The notes under the pieces are model-generated. The model ran no database searches and was not told where the DNA came from. It saw only the letters and a program-made list of their open reading frames with translations. Positions 7,014-9,677 of a stretch of DNA of 9,677 nucleotides are shown piece by piece. The stretch's first letter is position 1. Every line of letters starts with the position of its first letter. Source of the DNA: Flavobacteriales bacterium UBA4660 (GTDB lineage: Bacteria > Bacteroidota > Bacteroidia > Flavobacteriales_D > Sanyastnellaceae); NCBI GenBank assembly GCA_002405435.1, contig DHLU01000214.1:1-9677 (forward strand). Direction: 5' to 3'. The position numbers and the translations under genes are program-made.

Positions 7014-7526
7014 TCAATCGTATGTAAATTCAAGCGTCAGCGCAATGGCGAGTTCTCCGCCGGGTGTTGATAGCCTGACCTGGCGGGATTTTTCATAGTC
7101 CTTCAGCACTACCTGAAAGTAGCCCATGTTGTCATCGGCAGACAGTCCATCTTCGTCGTGCAGCTCTATCAGCAAAGGTTTATCAAAAGGCATGATGTCA
7201 GCGGGCAGGCCGCGTGAAAAGGAAAAGGGACCGGGCCAGACCACTTCATCCAGGGTTTCTGACCCGTAGAGTTCTTTGTCATTCCACGTTATGGTGAGGT
7301 AGAGGTCTGGTTTTTCCTTGAAAGGCGCATAGGCATCCCATGACTCGCCTGATTTACTGTAGCGCGGAAAGGTCTCTACGGTAATGGCCGTGATGCCCAC
7401 GCCTGTGAGAATTTTCCGGTTGCGTACAGGAGCTTGCTCAGCGACGCCGGTTTGCCGGCTTGATCGGCAGCCGACGGATATGCCCAGCACGGTTATCACA
7501 AGCAGTATATAGTACCAGGGTTTCAT
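7014..7526 (-). CDS. Small predicted lipoprotein with C2-like domain
   Basis: A 170-residue product with a signal peptide ending in LGISVGC (Cys20), the probable lipidation site, followed by a short polar linker (RSSRQTGVAEQAPVRNRK). Residues about 40-170 form one beta-rich domain. KPDLYLTITWNDKELY (72-87) and LLIELHDEDGLSADDNMGYFQVVL (118-141) resemble a C2 domain: the second has the D-x-D-x(4)-D-D-x-M-G pattern of a calcium loop (Asp124, Asp126, Asp131, Asp132), and Asp64 and Asp74 could complete the site. C2 domains bind calcium and often phospholipid; here the domain would be outside the cytoplasm. I do not recognise a named family and the C2 assignment is by motif only. It runs convergently to the peroxidase, with 14 bases between stops, and divergently from the flippase, with 128 bases between starts. 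The ATG at 7526 immediately precedes a good signal peptide. Confidence 0.75.
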   Translation of the reverse strand: MKPWYYILLVITVLGISVGCRSSRQTGVAEQAPVRNRKILTGVGITAITVETFPRYSKSGESWDAYAPFKEKPDLYLTITWNDKELYGSETLDEVVWPGPFSFSRGLPADIMPFDKPLLIELHDEDGLSADDNMGYFQVVLKDYEKSRQVRLSTPGGELAIALTLEFTYD

Positions 7527-7654
7527 GACGGCGTGAAAATAACCTAGTGTTGTTGACTATTTGGCATTTTTGGCTGTGGCAGGGCGCTCAAGGCACTCAC
7601 CTTTACGCAATAAACAGTCCACCGCGGCGATAATTGCGGTAACTGACGAATTTC

Positions 7655-9193
7655 TTGGTTACAAAAAAAGATTTTGTATCGGGCTTCAGCTGGAACACGG
7701 TCACCGTGGTTTGCCAGGTGCTCATTCAACTGGTCTATACCGGCATGCTCGCGCGGTTGATCCCCAGTACATCTTTTGGCACGATGGGAATTGTGCTGGG
7801 ACTGATGGGATTCGCGGAGATATTCTCTCAGGTGGGCATCGGTCCGGCGCTTATTCAGCGGAAAGAAGTACATGCCCAGCACATCACCGGTGCATTTTAT
7901 ACCGCGGTTTTACTGGGCATTGGTGTTTCAGTGCTTTTTGCAGGCCTTTCGCCGTGGCTCGCCACACAGTATGGTATTCCCGAACTGTCATCCATCATTC
8001 CCGTCGTTGCCACAAGTTTTACGGTTTCAGCCCTGGCGGTTGTGCCGCGGAGTATGCTGATGAAAGAAATGCGTTTCCGCACTTTCTTTAAGGCGAGCAT
8101 GGTCTCCATTGTGGGCGGCAACCTGGTGATCGGCCTGGTGCTGGCTATTCTTGGCTACGGAATTTGGGCCTATGTGTGGGCATTGTTCGCCCAAAATACA
8201 CTGATGACGTTGGCGCTCTGGTACTACCGTCCTGCCCGGGTAGGCCGCAGATGGCAGTGGCGCTACACCCGTGAGTTGATGGCCTACGGGGCGGGCAGCA
8301 CCTTGTTTAATGCCCTCAATTACCTGGCCACCAAGCTGGATGTACTCTTTGTTCCTTATGTGCTGAAGGGAAATGAGCCGCTGCTGACACCGCTAAAAGC
8401 CGAAGCCGCGTCTATGTACGAGCGGTCCAACTACATCATGACCCAGCCGGTGACGGTGATGGCAAAACTCTCAGACAGCGTCCTCTTCAGCGGCATGTCG
8501 AAGATGCAAGATGAAACGGAGCGCCTCGCCCGTACCATAAGGCTGGCCGTCGCGTTGCTTTCCGCAGTGCTCATTCCTTCAGTAGTATTCAACTTTTTTT
8601 ATGCGGGCGACCTGTTGCGGGTATGGCTGGGAGAGGGCTATGCAGCTGCCTGTCCCATACTCGCCGTGTTGTTTGTTGCGATGTATTTCCGCGTGATCAG
8701 CAAGCTCGGAGATTCACTGCTGCGCGCGCGGGATGTGTTGATGCGCGGTAGCCTTATCAAAGCCCTGTACCTGGTACTCATAGCTGCCGGAGTGGCCTTG
8801 ACGGCGCACCACTCGATGGTGGCTGTGGCATGGGCCATCGTGGTCGCCACCGCAGTGCATTGTTTGATGAACCTCATGCTTGTGTTGCGCTTGCTCGGTA
8901 TTCGCTTCGGTTCGTTATGGAGGGCATGGCTGCCCGGATTGATGACGGGAGTGGTTTCGCTGCTGACCTGCACGGTGCTGTGGTATGCCAACGGTTGGCT
9001 GCACCTTTCCGCCTTGCCCTCCCTGGTGGCGGGTATTGGGGCCAATGCGGCGGCGGTATTTCTTTTTATCGGCCGCTTTCCCGGGTCTATGCGTGTCGGA
9101 CAAGACAACCTCTTGCTGCTGCTGCCTGAAAAAGTGCGGGCTACACCTTTATTCCGCATCCTCGGCAAAAGACTGATAGATCGCGGTCATTAA
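7655..9193 (+). CDS. MOP-family polysaccharide flippase (Wzx/WzxC-like)
   Basis: A 512-residue, strongly hydrophobic protein with about 12 membrane helices (first at about 11-34, last at about 450-472). The N-terminal sequence KKDFVSGFSWNTVTVVCQVLIQLVYTGMLARLIP, the QVGIGPALIQRKEVHAQHITGAFYTA loop (59-83) and VLFSGMSKMQDETERLARTIRLA (276-298) are typical of Polysacc_synt_3/WzxC-type exporters, which flip undecaprenyl-linked sugar units across the inner membrane for capsule, LPS O-antigen or exopolysaccharide. The start must be non-ATG: an in-frame stop lies at 7640-7642 and the first ATG falls at residue 31 inside the first helix, so TTG at 7655 is chosen. CTG at 7643 is less likely. A run of seven A (7663-7669) follows the start. 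No glycosyltransferase or polymerase gene lies beside it, so its substrate is unknown. Confidence 0.9.
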   Translation: MVTKKDFVSGFSWNTVTVVCQVLIQLVYTGMLARLIPSTSFGTMGIVLGLMGFAEIFSQVGIGPALIQRKEVHAQHITGAFYTAVLLGIGVSVLFAGLSPWLATQYGIPELSSIIPVVATSFTVSALAVVPRSMLMKEMRFRTFFKASMVSIVGGNLVIGLVLAILGYGIWAYVWALFAQNTLMTLALWYYRPARVGRRWQWRYTRELMAYGAGSTLFNALNYLATKLDVLFVPYVLKGNEPLLTPLKAEAASMYERSNYIMTQPVTVMAKLSDSVLFSGMSKMQDETERLARTIRLAVALLSAVLIPSVVFNFFYAGDLLRVWLGEGYAAACPILAVLFVAMYFRVISKLGDSLLRARDVLMRGSLIKALYLVLIAAGVALTAHHSMVAVAWAIVVATAVHCLMNLMLVLRLLGIRFGSLWRAWLPGLMTGVVSLLTCTVLWYANGWLHLSALPSLVAGIGANAAAVFLFIGRFPGSMRVGQDNLLLLLPEKVRATPLFRILGKRLIDRGH

Positions 9194-9198
9194 TTTAG
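9191..9198 (+). promoter_or_regulatory. Possible -7 element before the last gene
   Basis: TAATTTAG, which includes the flippase stop codon, differs from TAnnTTTG at one position and is followed by C. It would give a transcript beginning almost at the GTG of the next gene. No -33 TTTG is visible at the right distance. Read-through from the flippase gene is an equal alternative. Confidence 0.22.
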
Positions 9199-9202
9199 CG
9201 GC

Positions 9203-9658
9203 GTGAAAACCCTTCCGCTTGTTTGGATGTTTTGCTGTTCGATAAGCGCCATTGCCCAGTCGAGGCTGGCCATTGATTCAAACCTGCCTTTTGTATTGAG
9301 CATCAATGGCAGCGAGGTTAACCAGATTCCTGTCACGGCAGTCAAGGTACCGGTGGCCACGGCGGGTCAGGTGTTGGTCGCACTGGCTGTTGCGGGCTAT
9401 GAACCCGCCTTTGAGAAGCGGTTGGTGCTGAAGCCAGGTATGGAGAGCTCCTATGTATTGGTGCGGCGGGAAGATGGTTTTGTGCTGGAGCCCGGTTCCG
9501 AATTTGTCATCCTTCCACCGCCGGCTCCTGCCACCCCGGTCGTGCCGCAGGTACAGCCGCGTCAGAACCTGGAAGCTTATCTGAAGGAATTGTCTGAACT
9601 TCAGTTTGTAAAACAAAAGTTGTCGTCCAATCGGGGGTATGTTCTGCGGTCAGAGTAG
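9203..9658 (+). CDS. Small exported protein with the N-terminal domain seen in DUF4476 proteins
   Basis: A 151-residue protein starting with GTG, 9 bases after the flippase stop. The next in-frame ATG (residue 9) would destroy the signal peptide. Residues 1-18 are a signal peptide ending AIA before QSRLAI. Residues about 20-103 look like a small beta-sandwich. FVLSINGSEVNQIPVTAVKV (30-49) resembles the NGxxxNxxPxTxVxV signature I know from the N-terminal half of Bacteroidota proteins that end in DUF4476, and also loosely resembles PEGA domains. A Pro-rich linker (105-119) leads to a short helical tail (LEAYLKELSELQFVKQKLSSNRG). The usual C-terminal DUF4476 domain is absent; the frame ends in TAG at 9656-9658. 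Function is unknown. The close spacing suggests co-expression with the flippase, but no functional link is evident. Confidence 0.72.
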   Translation: MKTLPLVWMFCCSISAIAQSRLAIDSNLPFVLSINGSEVNQIPVTAVKVPVATAGQVLVALAVAGYEPAFEKRLVLKPGMESSYVLVRREDGFVLEPGSEFVILPPPAPATPVVPQVQPRQNLEAYLKELSELQFVKQKLSSNRGYVLRSE

Positions 9659-9677
9659 GCTACCCTAAGCCTTCAGC

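Noticed and set aside
7561..8091. A 176-codon frame overlapping the flippase start, considered as a true N-terminus joined by slippage at the A run
   Set aside because: Its translation before the A run does not resemble a flippase N-terminus, while the frame from TTG 7655 gives a normal one.
1..9677. A defence, mobile-element or biosynthetic system linking these genes
   Set aside because: No nuclease, transposase, integrase, toxin, reverse transcriptase, phage or core biosynthetic genes are present. The gene order mixes strands and unrelated functions and reads as ordinary chromosome.

Overview
The window looks like an ordinary chromosomal stretch from a member of the Bacteroidota, with GC content a little above 50%. 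Three things point there. The first gene ends in a gliding-motility/type IX secretion C-terminal domain. Genes are preceded by TAnnTTTG-like -7 promoter elements rather than Shine-Dalgarno sites. The gene families are typical of that phylum (two-component kinase with N-terminal TPRs, diheme peroxidase lipoprotein, DUF4476-associated N-terminal domain). I cannot place it below phylum.

Layout, left to right: (1) the 3' part of a large secreted adhesin-like protein with five PKD-like repeats and a type B T9SS sorting domain (1-1545), closed by a clear intrinsic terminator; (2) a GC-rich intergenic stretch with nested inverted repeats (1630-1715), then a promoter and the translational GTPase gene typA/bipA (1815-3629); (3) a membrane histidine kinase with an exported TPR sensor half (3757-5793), preceded by an operator-like set of repeats; (4) a short stretch encoding a twin-arginine-like leader peptide that overlaps a good promoter candidate, followed by a diheme cytochrome c peroxidase/MauG-family lipoprotein (5884-6999); (5) a convergent gene on the minus strand for a small C2-like lipoprotein (7014-7526); (6) a divergent gene for a Wzx-type polysaccharide flippase (7655-9193), followed 9 bases later by a small exported protein (9203-9658).

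Apart from the last two genes, which may be co-transcribed, the genes look like separate units. They share no obvious pathway, although most products act at the envelope or outside the cell. I found no CRISPR array, insertion sequence, tRNA, rRNA, phage gene or toxin-antitoxin pair, and no convincing new multi-gene system. The items most worth a second look are the Tat-like leader fragment before the peroxidase, the repeat cluster before the kinase, the C2-like lipoprotein and the short final gene.
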